Part shown: positions 26,698 through 35,823 of the stretch, piece by piece | How positions within the stretch are numbered: position 1 is the first letter of the stretch | Layout: every line of letters begins with the position of its first letter | NCBI RefSeq assembly: GCF_001624695.1 | Contig: NZ_JSEP01000002.1 | Location: 372,001 to 436,000, forward strand | Origin: Labrenzia sp. OB1 | Lineage (GTDB): Bacteria > Pseudomonadota > Alphaproteobacteria > Rhizobiales > Stappiaceae | Direction: 5' to 3' | Length of the DNA stretch: 64,000 nt | Position numbers and translations under genes: made by a program | The notes under the pieces: model-generated | The model's input: only the letters and a program-made list of their open reading frames with translations | Told to the model about the DNA's origin: nothing | Databases searched by the model: none

Positions 26698-27858
26698 TTA
26701 CGTCTTCCGCCAGGTCAGGGCGGAGCTGGCGGCATAATTCCAGACAGCTCCCATGATCGCACCGGCAGTGCCGGCGAACCACCAGTAGGCCGGATCGGCG
26801 TAGACCAGATTGGCAACGCCGACGTTCGCCAGCACGCCGACCGAGCACACGGCATAGAAGGTGAGAAGGCCGATCAGCATTCGCACGCCATGCAGGCGGC
26901 GGTCGCGATAAGTGAGCTGGTTGTTCAGGAAGAAGTTCGAGGTCATGGCGACGAAGGATGCCGCGGTCTGTCCGAAATTGAAATCCATCCCCGAGAGAAG
27001 GAATACACGCAGCGCGGCCAGATGCACGATAAGCCCGCTGGCACCGACAAGACCGAACATCAGAAACCGTACGGAGACGACATCGCCGAAATACTTGGCG
27101 AGCAGCAGGCCGAAATAATCCAGGGTGACCAGACTATCGAGCTTGCTTTCGCCATGTTGGCGCTCGCGGAATGTAAACGGCAGTTCCTGGATCTTCAGAG
27201 CCCCGCCCGCACTGGAAACGAGATCGAGCAGGATCTTGAAACCCTGCGGCGACAGTTTCGGCGCGAGTGCTTCCGCTTTTTCGCGGCGGATCATGAAGAA
27301 GCCACTCATCGGGTCCTTCAAGGTGACGTTGAGCAACTTCTGGGCCAGCCCGTTGGCAACGTCGGAGGCCCAGGCGCGGAGGGTGGAAAGCCCCTCACCC
27401 GCGGTTCCACCTTCGACCTTGCGGCTGGCGACCACCAGATCGGCGTCCGAGGCCCGCAATTCGGCCAGCATCTTTGGCAGCATGGTTTCATCGTGCTGCA
27501 GGTCCGCGTCCATCACCGCGACATAGGGAGCCGAGGAAGCCAGGATACCTTCCACGCAAGCGCCGGAAAGACCTCTGCGGCCAATGCGGCGAATGACCCG
27601 CACACGCGGATCGCTCAGGGCAATGGTACGGGCAACTTCAGTAGTGCCGTCCGGAGAATTGTCATCGACGACAATAGCCTCCCAGGCGATGCCGGCAAGG
27701 GCGGTGTCTAGCAGCCCGACAAGGATCGGGATATTGGCGGCTTCGTTGAAACTCGGAAGGATAACGCTGAGTTCGGCAGCTTTTGCCACCGGCCCCCGGC
27801 CGGCCGGTATTCCGCTGTCTCCTGCATCCATCTCCGCCATACGCACCGCTTCGTCCAT
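26698..27858 (-). CDS. GT2 polyprenyl-phosphate glycosyltransferase fused to a GtrA domain
   Basis: 386 aa from ATG 27858, which has AAGGG 6-7 bases upstream. The N-terminal DPM1-like GT2 domain (about 30-250) shows LSVILPSFNEAANI, VVDDNSPDGT and the metal-binding AVMDADLQHD. The C-terminal GtrA domain (about 260-385) has four transmembrane helices, with MTSNFFLNNQLTYRDRR typical of GtrA. Such fusions make a polyprenyl-phosphate sugar at the cytosolic face and may help flip it. It heads an operon with the GT39 enzyme and probably the ChbG-like gene. Confidence 0.9.
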   Translation of the reverse strand: MDEAVRMAEMDAGDSGIPAGRGPVAKAAELSVILPSFNEAANIPILVGLLDTALAGIAWEAIVVDDNSPDGTTEVARTIALSDPRVRVIRRIGRRGLSGACVEGILASSAPYVAVMDADLQHDETMLPKMLAELRASDADLVVASRKVEGGTAGEGLSTLRAWASDVANGLAQKLLNVTLKDPMSGFFMIRREKAEALAPKLSPQGFKILLDLVSSAGGALKIQELPFTFRERQHGESKLDSLVTLDYFGLLLAKYFGDVVSVRFLMFGLVGASGLIVHLAALRVFLLSGMDFNFGQTAASFVAMTSNFFLNNQLTYRDRRLHGVRMLIGLLTFYAVCSVGVLANVGVANLVYADPAYWWFAGTAGAIMGAVWNYAASSALTWRKT

Positions 27859-28286
27859 TGCCAACCCTTGTCCGTTCCGCTTGCAGCCGGTCCAGGTTTC
27901 TCCGCCGCAATTCGCGCGGACCATAGCCTGCCTGATCTTAAATACAAGAAAACACCGGGTCCTTTTAATCCGAACTGTGATGCAAACAAGGCACCGGTTC
28001 CGCTTTCGGCGTTGCATTCCCGGTCCAGGCATCAAAAACCCGCCTCGTCCGGCCCGTTTCTTCCCGCCCCGGTCTTGAGCCGGGGCCACTGCAAATCGGC
28101 GTAGGGGTCCCGGCTCAAGGCCGGGACAGCTCCGGAGGGGGATACGGGGAAAGCAGCCGCCCCTGCTTCACCTCCTTGCTCTCAGCCCCTGTTTCGTCTA
28201 GGAAAACCGCAACATGCACACTGCCGGACGCCCGATCCTTTTTCGCGCGCGCACGGCATGGAACCCGCCAGGACCTGTTAGACTTC
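27859..28286. other. 428-bp divergent spacer between the glycosyltransferase operon and hisS
   Basis: It contains an imperfect inverted repeat: CCCGGTCTTGAGCCGGG (28068-28084) and CCCGGCTCAAGGCCGGG (28109-28125), 16 of 17 positions paired with 24 bases between. Palindromes of this kind are frequent in alphaproteobacterial spacers. No gene is supported here. The hisS promoter should lie in the last 150 bp, but I could not identify boxes. Confidence 0.6.
28068..28125. repeat. Imperfect inverted repeat in the hisS upstream spacer
   Basis: Two 17-bp arms, CCCGGTCTTGAGCCGGG and CCCGGCTCAAGGCCGGG, pair at 16 of 17 positions over a 24-base gap. No T-run follows. It is probably one copy of a dispersed palindromic family, since similar GC-rich arms occur in the groE downstream repeats. 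Confidence 0.75.
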
Positions 28287-29804
28287 ATGGCCAAAAAACC
28301 GAACAAGCTGAAGGCGCGCCTGCCGCGCGGCTTCGTAGACCGCTCTGCCGAGGACATCCGCGCCACCGATGAGATGCTTTCGCAGATCCGCGCCGTTTAC
28401 GAGCAATACGGCTTCGACCCCGTGGAAACGCCGGCCTTCGAATATACCGACTGCCTTGGCAAGTTCCTGCCAGACACCGACCGCCCGAACGCGGGTGTCT
28501 TTTCCGTGCAGGACGACGACGAGCAGTGGATGAGCCTGCGCTACGACCTGACGGCGCCGCTCGCCCGTCATGTGTCGGAGAACATCAACGAGATCCAGCT
28601 TCCCTATCGCACCTACCGTGCCGGATGGGTGTTCCGCAATGAAAAGCCGGGACCCGGCCGCTTCCGCCAGTTCATGCAGTTCGACGCCGACACGGTCGGC
28701 GCGCCGGGTGTCCAGGCGGATGCCGAAATGTGCATGATGATGGCCGACACCATGGAGGCCCTCGGCATTCCGCGCGGGCAGTATGTGATCCGGGTGAACA
28801 ATCGCAAGGTTCTGGATGGCGTTCTGGAATCAATTGGTCTTGGCGGTGAGGAGAACGACGAGCGTCGGCTAACAGTTCTCAGAGCTATCGACAAGCTGGA
28901 CAAGTTCGGCATTGAGGGCGTGCGGTTACTGCTGGGTGAAGGTCGCAAAGATGACAGCGGCGACTTCACTAAGGGCGCTGGGCTTGGTAAAGATCAAGCA
29001 GAGTTCGTATTATCTGTTGTTATGAATGAACGCTTCGTCGAAGGCGAAGAAGAGATGGCATTGGATCAAGCCAACAGGAAAACTCCCGGATTTTCTGAAG
29101 GTTTCGCCGAATTAGATCTAATTCGAGATGTCATCAGCTCCTGCGGCTACGGCGAAGACCGCATCAAGATCGATCCCTCCGTCGTCCGTGGCCTGGAATA
29201 TTACACCGGCCCCGTCTACGAGGCAGAACTCCTGTTCGACGTGACCAATGAAAAGGGCGAAGTGGTCCAGTTCGGCTCCGTCGGTGGCGGTGGACGCTAT
29301 GACGGGCTGGTCAAGCGCTTCACGGGCCGCGACGTTCCCGCCACCGGCTTTTCCATCGGCGTTTCGCGCCTGATGACGGCGTTGAAGAACCTCGGCAAGC
29401 TGAACACGTCCGACGTGAGCGCGCCGGTGCTGGTCACCGTCATGGACGGCGACGTGGAGGCGCTCGGCCGCTACCAGAAAATGGCGCAGGACCTGCGCAA
29501 TGCAGGCATCCGGGCGGAGATGTACCAGGGCAACTGGAAGAAGTTCGGAAATCAGCTCAAATACGCCGACCGGCGCGACTGCCCGATCGCGATCATTCAG
29601 GGATCGGACGAGCGGGACGCCGGCGAGATTCAGATCAAGGATCTGATCGAGGGCAAACGCCTGTCCGAGGAAATCACCGACAACATCACCTGGCGCGAAA
29701 GCCGTCCGGCGCAGATCACCGTCAAGGAAGCGGACCTGCTGACGGCGGTCAAGGGCATTCTGGAGAGCCACGCCGAGGACCGCAAACGGGCGAGTGAGGG
29801 CTGA
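28287..29804 (+). CDS. hisS: Histidyl-tRNA synthetase
   Basis: 505 aa from ATG 28287. Class II signatures are visible: motif 2 in [21 protein letters not shown], the histidine-specific [13 protein letters not shown], and motif 3 [18 protein letters not shown]. The C-terminal anticodon-binding domain begins near [13 protein letters not shown]. It charges tRNA-His in the cytosol. The form is longer than the E. coli enzyme (424 aa). The stretch from about 28835 to 29135 (residues 184-283) is clearly lower in GC and codon bias than the rest, suggesting a recombined segment. hisZ follows after 3 bp and hisG after that. Confidence 0.95.
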   Translation: MAKKPNKLKARLPRGFVDRSAEDIRATDEMLSQIRAVYEQYGFDPVETPAFEYTDCLGKFLPDTDRPNAGVFSVQDDDEQWMSLRYDLTAPLARHVSENINEIQLPYRTYRAGWVFRNEKPGPGRFRQFMQFDADTVGAPGVQADAEMCMMMADTMEALGIPRGQYVIRVNNRKVLDGVLESIGLGGEENDERRLTVLRAIDKLDKFGIEGVRLLLGEGRKDDSGDFTKGAGLGKDQAEFVLSVVMNERFVEGEEEMALDQANRKTPGFSEGFAELDLIRDVISSCGYGEDRIKIDPSVVRGLEYYTGPVYEAELLFDVTNEKGEVVQFGSVGGGGRYDGLVKRFTGRDVPATGFSIGVSRLMTALKNLGKLNTSDVSAPVLVTVMDGDVEALGRYQKMAQDLRNAGIRAEMYQGNWKKFGNQLKYADRRDCPIAIIQGSDERDAGEIQIKDLIEGKRLSEEITDNITWRESRPAQITVKEADLLTAVKGILESHAEDRKRASEG

Positions 29805-29807
29805 GCC

Positions 29808-30959
29808 ATGACGGCAGCACAGACAACCGGACTGGATCCGGCGAAGATCGACGCGGTTCTGGAGCGGTTCTCGGCGGAAGGCCATGCTTTGGTCAGCCCG
29901 CCGATCCTGCAGCCGGCCGACGTCTTTCTGGACCTGACCGGCGAGGACATCCGCCGCCGTCTTTTCCTGACCAGCGGTACGGACGGTGCCGACCTGTGCC
30001 TGCGGCCAGACTTCACCATCCCGGTCTGCCGTCATCACCTGGCCCGCTCCGACGCGAAGCTGCCTGCCGCGTATTGTTATAACGGGCCGGTGTTCCGGCA
30101 GCGTCCGGACGGTCTTGGCGAAATTCCGCAGCTTGGCGCGGAAAGCCTCGGACGCACCGATACCGCACAGGCGGATGCGGATCTTCTGGCACTTTCTGTC
30201 CGGGCTCTGGAGACATTCGGTCTCGATGATTGTTCCATCCGCATCGGCGACGAGACACTGTTCGCCGCCGTTCTGGAGGGCCTCGACCTTCCGGCCGTCT
30301 GGCGCCGTCGCCTGCGCGATCTCTTCGGCGAGACCTACCGGCTTGCCGACGCCATCGGCCGCATGGCCGGCGGATCGGCGTCGGATGACGACAGCCGTGA
30401 TGTTCGCCTCGGCTTCCTCTCTGCACTGGACGGCACCGATCCGGAAGCGGCCCATGCGGTTGTGGAAGATCTTCTGTCCATCGCAGGAATTTCCGCTGTC
30501 GGTGGCCGCACCCCCGGTGAAATCGCCGACAGGTTTCTGGAACAGGCTGCCCTTTCCAGCGGCGCGCGCGGCCACGACAAGGCCGCGGAGACGCTGAGCG
30601 CCTATCTCGCCCTCAAGTCGGACGCCGCCGCCGCGCCTGGCGTGCTGCGCGATTTCAGCAGAGAGTACAGCCTCGGTCTCGATATGCCTCTGACCGCCTT
30701 CGAGCAGCGTCTCTCGGCGCTCGACGCGGGTGGGATAAGCCCTTCACGGCTGAGTTTTGCCGCCGATTTCGGCCGGCGCCTCGATTATTATTCCGGTTTC
30801 GTTTTCGAAATCCACGCAGCTTCCGGAAAAGTCGAGGGACCGCTTGTCGGCGGTGGCCGTTACGACAAGCTGGTGACGTTGCTGGGCTCGGAACAGGACG
30901 TTCCGGCTATCGGCTTTTCCATGTGGCTCGACCGCATTGCCTTGAGCGTGAGGGGCTGA
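29808..30959 (+). CDS. hisZ: ATP phosphoribosyltransferase regulatory subunit
   Basis: 383 aa, a HisS-like catalytic-core paralogue without the anticodon-binding domain. It retains class II folds (LRPDFTIPVCRHH, FRQRPDGLGEIPQLGAE, YYSGFVFEIHAASGKVEGPLVGGGRYDKL) but aminoacylates nothing; HisZ binds HisG and confers histidine feedback control on the first step of histidine synthesis. It lies 3 bp after hisS and 3 bp before hisG, an apparent single transcript. Confidence 0.95.
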   Translation: MTAAQTTGLDPAKIDAVLERFSAEGHALVSPPILQPADVFLDLTGEDIRRRLFLTSGTDGADLCLRPDFTIPVCRHHLARSDAKLPAAYCYNGPVFRQRPDGLGEIPQLGAESLGRTDTAQADADLLALSVRALETFGLDDCSIRIGDETLFAAVLEGLDLPAVWRRRLRDLFGETYRLADAIGRMAGGSASDDDSRDVRLGFLSALDGTDPEAAHAVVEDLLSIAGISAVGGRTPGEIADRFLEQAALSSGARGHDKAAETLSAYLALKSDAAAAPGVLRDFSREYSLGLDMPLTAFEQRLSALDAGGISPSRLSFAADFGRRLDYYSGFVFEIHAASGKVEGPLVGGGRYDKLVTLLGSEQDVPAIGFSMWLDRIALSVRG

Positions 30960-30962
30960 CTC

Positions 30963-31931
30963 ATGAGCAAACTGATCATCGCCATTCCCTCGAAGGGACG
31001 CCTTCAGGAAAACACTCACGACTTCTTCGGCCGTGCGGGCCTGAAGGTGATACAGCCGGGCGGCGCGCGCAATTATCGCGGCGCCATAGAGGGTCTTGGC
31101 GATGTGGAGATCGCCTTTCTGTCCGCCTCAGAGATCGCCCGCGCGCTTGCCGACGGCACCGTTCATTTCGGCATCACCGGGCTCGATCTGGTGCATGAGA
31201 ACATTACCGATCCGGAAAATTCGGTGCACATCGTCACCCCGCTCGGCTTTGGTCCGGCGAATGTGGTCGTCGCCGTGCCGAAAGCATGGATCGATGTGGA
31301 AACCATGGCGGATCTTTCCGACGTCGCCTCCGATTTCCGCAACCGCCACGGCCGCCGTCTCAGGGTCGCGACCAAATATGTCACGCTGACCCGCGCCTTC
31401 TTCGCCCGATATGGCATCGCCGACTACCGGATCGTGGAAAGCGCCGGCGCAACGGAAGGCGCCCCGGCTGCCGGTTCCGCGGAACTGATTGTCGATATCA
31501 CCACCACGGGGGCGACCCTGCAGGCCAACAACCTGAAGATCCTGCCCGATGGCGTGATCCTGAAAAGCCAGGCCAATCTGGTCGCCTCTCTCAAGGCCGA
31601 CTGGTCCGAGACCGCGCTAGCGGCGGCACGGGCCATTCTGGACCGGATTGCGGCCGAGGAGGCCGCCCGCGATGTCAAACTGGTCAAGGCCGTCGTCGAT
31701 GACCGCACGCAGGCGCTCAGATCCGTCAGCCAGATCGGCGCACTGCAGCGGTTTTCCGACACGCCTGATGGCCATCATGTCAGCGTGCTGTGTCCGAAGG
31801 ACGCCGTCGCCGACTGCGCCCAGTTGCTCATTCAGGAAGGCGCGGAGACGGTCACCGTGGAAACGCTCGACTATGTCTTCTCAAGGGAAAACTGCCTGTT
31901 TGCCCCGCTGAAGGACAAAGTGGGCAGTTAG
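30963..31931 (+). CDS. hisG: ATP phosphoribosyltransferase catalytic subunit
   Basis: 322 aa. The catalytic core reads [20 protein letters not shown], then the PRPP-binding region near [20 protein letters not shown]. HisG joins ATP and PRPP in the first committed step of histidine biosynthesis. Short HisG forms (about 210-230 aa) need HisZ, whereas this one has an extra 90-residue C-terminal part (about 230-322) and still lies with hisZ. The extension resembles the C-terminal regulatory part of long forms only weakly. It is the last gene of the hisS-hisZ-hisG unit. Confidence 0.93.
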   Translation: MSKLIIAIPSKGRLQENTHDFFGRAGLKVIQPGGARNYRGAIEGLGDVEIAFLSASEIARALADGTVHFGITGLDLVHENITDPENSVHIVTPLGFGPANVVVAVPKAWIDVETMADLSDVASDFRNRHGRRLRVATKYVTLTRAFFARYGIADYRIVESAGATEGAPAAGSAELIVDITTTGATLQANNLKILPDGVILKSQANLVASLKADWSETALAAARAILDRIAAEEAARDVKLVKAVVDDRTQALRSVSQIGALQRFSDTPDGHHVSVLCPKDAVADCAQLLIQEGAETVTVETLDYVFSRENCLFAPLKDKVGS

Positions 31932-32048
31932 AATTTCAGGCCGGTCCGGCATTGCCGGCTTCCGGCCGGCCCGCATCTCCCGGGTGTCAACAGCAACCGA
32001 TAGCGCTATCGCTTTCGTGCGCTGAAGACCCCGGGATCCCTCTGCCCG

Positions 32049-32723
32049 TCACGCCGGCCTTTTGAAGTCTGCCCGCGCCTTTTCGATCCGATCGCGGCAG
32101 CAGCAGCCCTCCAGATGGTCGTTGACCATGCCCATCGACTGCATGAAGGCATAGATGGTGGTGGGACCGACGAAACTCCAGCCGCGTTTTTTCAGGTCCT
32201 TCGAGAGCGCTGTGCTCTCCTCAGTCTTGCCGAGCGTTCTTACCGTAGCGAAATCGATTTTTTCCGGCCGGTTCGCCGGTTCGGGCTCAAAGGACCAGAA
32301 ATAGGCGGCGAGCGTGCCGAATTCGGCTTTCAGTTCCAGTGCGCGTTTCGCGTTGTTGATGGTCGATTCGATTTTCTTGCGGTGACGGACGATGCCGGCA
32401 TCCTCCAGACAGCGCTCGACATCGGCTTCGGTGAACGTGGCGACCGTTTCGAATTCAAAATTTGCGAAGGCCGCCCGGAAGGCGTCGCGCTTGCGCAGAA
32501 TGGTCAACCAGGAGAGGCCGGACTGGAACCCTTCCAGGCAGACCTTCTCGAAAAGGCGGCGATCCTCGTCGATCGGCCAGCCCCATTCGGTGTCGTGATA
32601 GAGCAGGTAGTCCTCCAGGTTGCCGTGCCACCAGCACCGCTGCCGTCCGTCGCTTCCGGCCAGCAGTCCCGTGACCGGATCGCGCTCCGCCTTCGTGGCA
32701 CCGCCACTGTCCTGTTCTGCCAT
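32049..32723 (-). CDS. tag: DNA-3-methyladenine glycosylase I
   Basis: 224 aa. Family motifs: RCWWHGNLEDYLLYHDTEWG at the start, EGFQSGLSWLTILRKRDAFR, the HTH-like helices, and FVGPTTIYAFMQSMGMVNDH followed by CCCRDR. Conserved His and Cys residues bind the zinc snap of Tag. It removes 3-methyladenine from alkylated DNA. AAGGG precedes the ATG by 8 bases. It lies downstream of cheZ on the same strand but behind a terminator. Confidence 0.93.
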   Translation of the reverse strand: MAEQDSGGATKAERDPVTGLLAGSDGRQRCWWHGNLEDYLLYHDTEWGWPIDEDRRLFEKVCLEGFQSGLSWLTILRKRDAFRAAFANFEFETVATFTEADVERCLEDAGIVRHRKKIESTINNAKRALELKAEFGTLAAYFWSFEPEPANRPEKIDFATVRTLGKTEESTALSKDLKKRGWSFVGPTTIYAFMQSMGMVNDHLEGCCCRDRIEKARADFKRPA

Positions 32724-32820
32724 CGCAATGCCCTTTATTCACTTTTTGTTCTCATGTTGATAAGATCGAAAGGACCGGAGCGCAAGGGCGAATGATGTCG
32801 TGGCAATCCGGTATGAAACA

Positions 32821-32847
32821 AAAAACCCGGCACAAGGCCGGGTTTTT
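32821..32847 (-). terminator. Rho-independent terminator of cheZ
   Basis: AAAAACCCGGC pairs with GCCGGGTTTTT around a 5-base loop, with T-runs on both strands. It lies 20 bp after the cheZ stop on the minus strand and separates cheZ from tag. Confidence 0.9.
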
Positions 32848-32867
32848 CGAAAACGGTCTGGAAGCTG

Positions 32868-33620
32868 TCAGGCAAACAGGGCGTCGATGTCGTCCTGACT
32901 TGCGACATCCACGTCGTGGTCGAGCGATGGGCCGTTGAGCAGCGCCGCATCGCCTTCCTTCTGCTCGCGTTCTTCGATCTCGATGTCCTGGAAGCTTTCG
33001 ATGCCGCCCCAGATATCCATCATCTGCGTGATCCGGTCCTCGACGAAGCGCAGGGTGTTGACCACCTTGGTGATGCGCTGACCGGTCAGGTCCTGAAAGT
33101 TACAGGCTTCGAAAATGTGAACGACCTTGTCCTGAATGTCGTTCGCCAGATCCTGATCCTGAGCACTGAGCCTGGCGGAAAGGGTGTTCGCGGTCTCGTC
33201 GATAAACTCGGCCGCCGTCAGAATGGATTCCGTCGCACCCTCGGTACCGTCAACGACAGCGTCCAGCTCGTTGGTTACGCGAGTCATTTCCTCACCTTCG
33301 GACCCGGTGGTCTGGTGAAGAGTCGCGATTTCCTTCTTGGTCTGCGCTATTGCTTCATAGATCGCATCGAGTTCGGTCTTCAGCTTGGCCGCTTCAGACA
33401 TTTCCTTGCGGAACTCCGACAGGACCTTGGCGCTCATGGCTTCCGGATCCATCGCGGCCTGCTGCTGCCCTTCTCCGCTACGGATCAGGGATTTTACGCT
33501 GGCCAGTTCTGCCAGGAGCTCCTGATGGCGGCGTTCTTCAGCAAATGCAGGGCTGTCGGAGGCCCCGGAATTCATGCGTATCAAGCTTTCCGCTCGAAAG
33601 GATCTTTTCACCGCGGCCAT
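32868..33620 (-). CDS. cheZ: Chemotaxis phosphatase CheZ-like protein
   Basis: 250 aa. Mostly helical with coiled-coil character (about 30-110). The catalytic helix reads ACNFQDLTGQRITKVV; Asp177 and Gln181 match the CheZ pair that positions water on CheY-phosphate. The C-terminus ends SQDDIDALFA, the expected CheY-binding tail, after an acidic linker. It would dephosphorylate CheY and reset the flagellar motor. GGGAG stands 6 bases before the ATG. No other chemotaxis gene occurs in the window, so it is an orphan here. Confidence 0.9.
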   Translation of the reverse strand: MAAVKRSFRAESLIRMNSGASDSPAFAEERRHQELLAELASVKSLIRSGEGQQQAAMDPEAMSAKVLSEFRKEMSEAAKLKTELDAIYEAIAQTKKEIATLHQTTGSEGEEMTRVTNELDAVVDGTEGATESILTAAEFIDETANTLSARLSAQDQDLANDIQDKVVHIFEACNFQDLTGQRITKVVNTLRFVEDRITQMMDIWGGIESFQDIEIEEREQKEGDAALLNGPSLDHDVDVASQDDIDALFA

Positions 33621-33897
33621 GCCTACTCCCGTCCCGCGCCTTTCCAGGCGTATTCAAATCAATCTGTCCTGCTCTTATAGCCGGGGAAGCTTAAAGAATT
33701 GTTTTTGAGATGCTTGCCGAAGAGGGAGGACCGATTTGACCTTTGGTAACTGTTTCTTGGCTTTCCTCTTCGCAGACCATTCGCTATCCTCGCGTTGAAT
33801 CAACGGAGCAGCCCATCGCATGCTAAAGTTAGCGGAACTCTGCCAATTTCAAAGAGCTGACGGACCCTGCGCGACACGCGAAGGCGAATTGACCTGA

Positions 33898-34617
33898 ATG
33901 CCAGCGATGCGTTTTCTTTCGGCCATTCTGTTCGCAGGATTTTTTTCCACGGCCCCGACTCTGGCCGCGAATGACACTTTTACCACTGAAGAACTTCTCT
34001 ATGGATTTGAGAAAACAGTATTCGGACTAGAATACCGCAGTTGGAGTTGGCGTCCTTACCTGGTTAAAAAATTCACGCGGCCAGTTTTATTTCAGATCCA
34101 CAATCTTTCTTCACGCGACCGGACAAAGACCGTCCAGCAATTCGTGCGCGAAATCGACAAGCGGGTCGACGGGTTGAAGACGGCTATCGTCCGCGATCCC
34201 GCCGAGGCGAATTTCGAGGTCTATGTGGTCGACCGCGACCAGTATGAGCGTGTCGTCAAAACGGAAATCTACAAGAGCGAGCGCGCAAACGTGCCGGGAC
34301 GCTGCCTGGTGCGCGTCGTCTCCGGCCGCAACGGGATCAAGCGCTCCGCTGCGGTGATCGTTTCCGATGAAGGCGAATTCCTCTTCAAGCGATGCCTGGT
34401 GGAAGAGGTTCTGCAGGGCCTCGGCCCGATGAACGACGACGAGGACCTCACACATTCGGTCTTTAACGATTCCTCGCGTCACAGCCGGTTCACCGTGTTC
34501 GACCAGCTCATTTTGAACATGCTTTACGACCCGCGTATCAAGCCGGGCATGTCGCAGAAGCAAACACAGTCGGTTTTGCCACTGGTGGTGCGCGACGCCC
34601 GGCAGCGGGTTCGTTAA
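33898..34617 (+). CDS. DUF2927 domain protein, secreted
   Basis: 239 aa with a signal peptide (residues 1-23, cleavage near TLAAN). The rest matches DUF2927: CLVEEVLQGLGPMNDDEDL, HSVFND, FTVFDQLILNMLYDPRIKPG. The fold is thought to be metalloprotease-like, but the usual HExxH is not visible; two cysteines (in GRCLV and KRCLV) could form a disulfide. Function is not established. ATG 33898 or 33907 may be the true start. The preceding spacer (278 bp) separates it from the divergent cheZ. Confidence 0.75.
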   Translation: MPAMRFLSAILFAGFFSTAPTLAANDTFTTEELLYGFEKTVFGLEYRSWSWRPYLVKKFTRPVLFQIHNLSSRDRTKTVQQFVREIDKRVDGLKTAIVRDPAEANFEVYVVDRDQYERVVKTEIYKSERANVPGRCLVRVVSGRNGIKRSAAVIVSDEGEFLFKRCLVEEVLQGLGPMNDDEDLTHSVFNDSSRHSRFTVFDQLILNMLYDPRIKPGMSQKQTQSVLPLVVRDARQRVR

Positions 34618-34867
34618 CCAAGGTCTTCACGAAAGACCAAGGATTTCAAGCGCGGCCAAATTGACTTGCCAGCACCTCCCCCAGAGGAAAGTATTTTATT
34701 AAGGCTGTTTCTCAACCAACAGATAACCATAAGGAACAATTACCGAAATACACCGCAGCGGATTCACTTTTGAAAGAGCTGGAACCCTTATTATCATTTC
34801 CAATCCGTTAATCGGCGGCTAGAAAAGCCGCTGAACGTGGTCGATGACAAGTATCAAGAGTACAGCC

Positions 34868-35623
34868 ATGTTCCAGTTACGCATTGTATCTTCAAAATTG
34901 CTGATCCTGGGCGGCGCTTTGTTATTCAGCGCTGCGCTTTTCCTTCCCCAGGCAATCGCCGGACAGGTGTCTCCACCGCCGCTCGTCCTCAGTCCGAACC
35001 TGGCGGAACCCTGGGTGCTGCAATTGCAGCCCCGCGCCACCCGACGCGCCGCGGCGCCCGTTCAGCGGCGCCAGGTGGCGCAGCCGCAGGTCCGCCGCGC
35101 CAACTGGTGGTCGCCCCGCCAGCAACCGGTGCGCCAGCAGCCGCAGCGCCAGACCAGTGCACTGCAAAGCCGCCAGACCGCGCCGGAATTTCTGCCCACG
35201 ATCGTCAACTATGACGGCAAGCACAAACCCGGCACGATCGTGATCGACACCAATACCAGGCATCTCTATCTGGTGCAGAACGACGGCACCGCCCGGCGTT
35301 ACGGCGTCGGCGTCGGCAAGCCCGGCTTCGAGTGGGCCGGAACACACAAGATTACCCGCAAGTCCGAATGGCCTGACTGGCGTCCGCCGGCCGAAATGCG
35401 CAAGCGCCGCCCGGAATTGCCGACCTTCATGGCTGGCGGTCCGCAAAATCCGCTCGGTGCCCGCGCGCTCTATCTCGGATCGACGCTTTACCGTATCCAT
35501 GGCTCCAACCAGCCCTGGACCATCGGCCACGCCGTTTCCTCCGGCTGCATCCGCATGCGCAACGAGGATGTGATTGACCTTTACGAGCGGGTTGGCGTCG
35601 GCACCAGGGTCATCGTGATCTAA
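34868..35623 (+). CDS. L,D-transpeptidase (YkuD family)
   Basis: 251 aa from ATG 34868, which has AAGAG 8 bases upstream. A signal peptide covers residues 1-31. An Arg/Gln/Pro-rich low-complexity linker (about 55-110) precedes the YkuD domain (about 125-251). The active-site signature is YRIHGSNQPWTIGHAVSSGC with Cys227, followed by IRMRNEDVIDLY. Such enzymes form 3-3 crosslinks in peptidoglycan or attach proteins to it in the periplasm. The basic linker suggests contact with polyanions. It stands alone. Confidence 0.93.
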   Translation: MFQLRIVSSKLLILGGALLFSAALFLPQAIAGQVSPPPLVLSPNLAEPWVLQLQPRATRRAAAPVQRRQVAQPQVRRANWWSPRQQPVRQQPQRQTSALQSRQTAPEFLPTIVNYDGKHKPGTIVIDTNTRHLYLVQNDGTARRYGVGVGKPGFEWAGTHKITRKSEWPDWRPPAEMRKRRPELPTFMAGGPQNPLGARALYLGSTLYRIHGSNQPWTIGHAVSSGCIRMRNEDVIDLYERVGVGTRVIVI

Positions 35624-35823
35624 GGCGAACTGCCATCAGAATACTCATGACTTCCAGGAAACCGCGCGGATAGGCCGTGCGGTTTCCCTCGTCTCTCCGC
35701 ACTTGCAAGAGCATGGGACCGATATTGATCGCAGCATCCCTTGCAGACCTTCCGCTTTCCCTGCAATTTGTCGATACAGTCGACTGAATCGTCACCCTTC
35801 CCCTGACAAAGCCGGTCCGAGGC

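Noticed and set aside
29118..30575. Minus-strand open frame of 485 codons
   Set aside because: It is a shadow of hisS and hisZ, both clear family members.
31932..32048. Terminator after hisG
   Set aside because: GC-rich dyads (GGCCGG/CCGGCC) are present, but no T-run follows, so a Rho-independent terminator is not supported.
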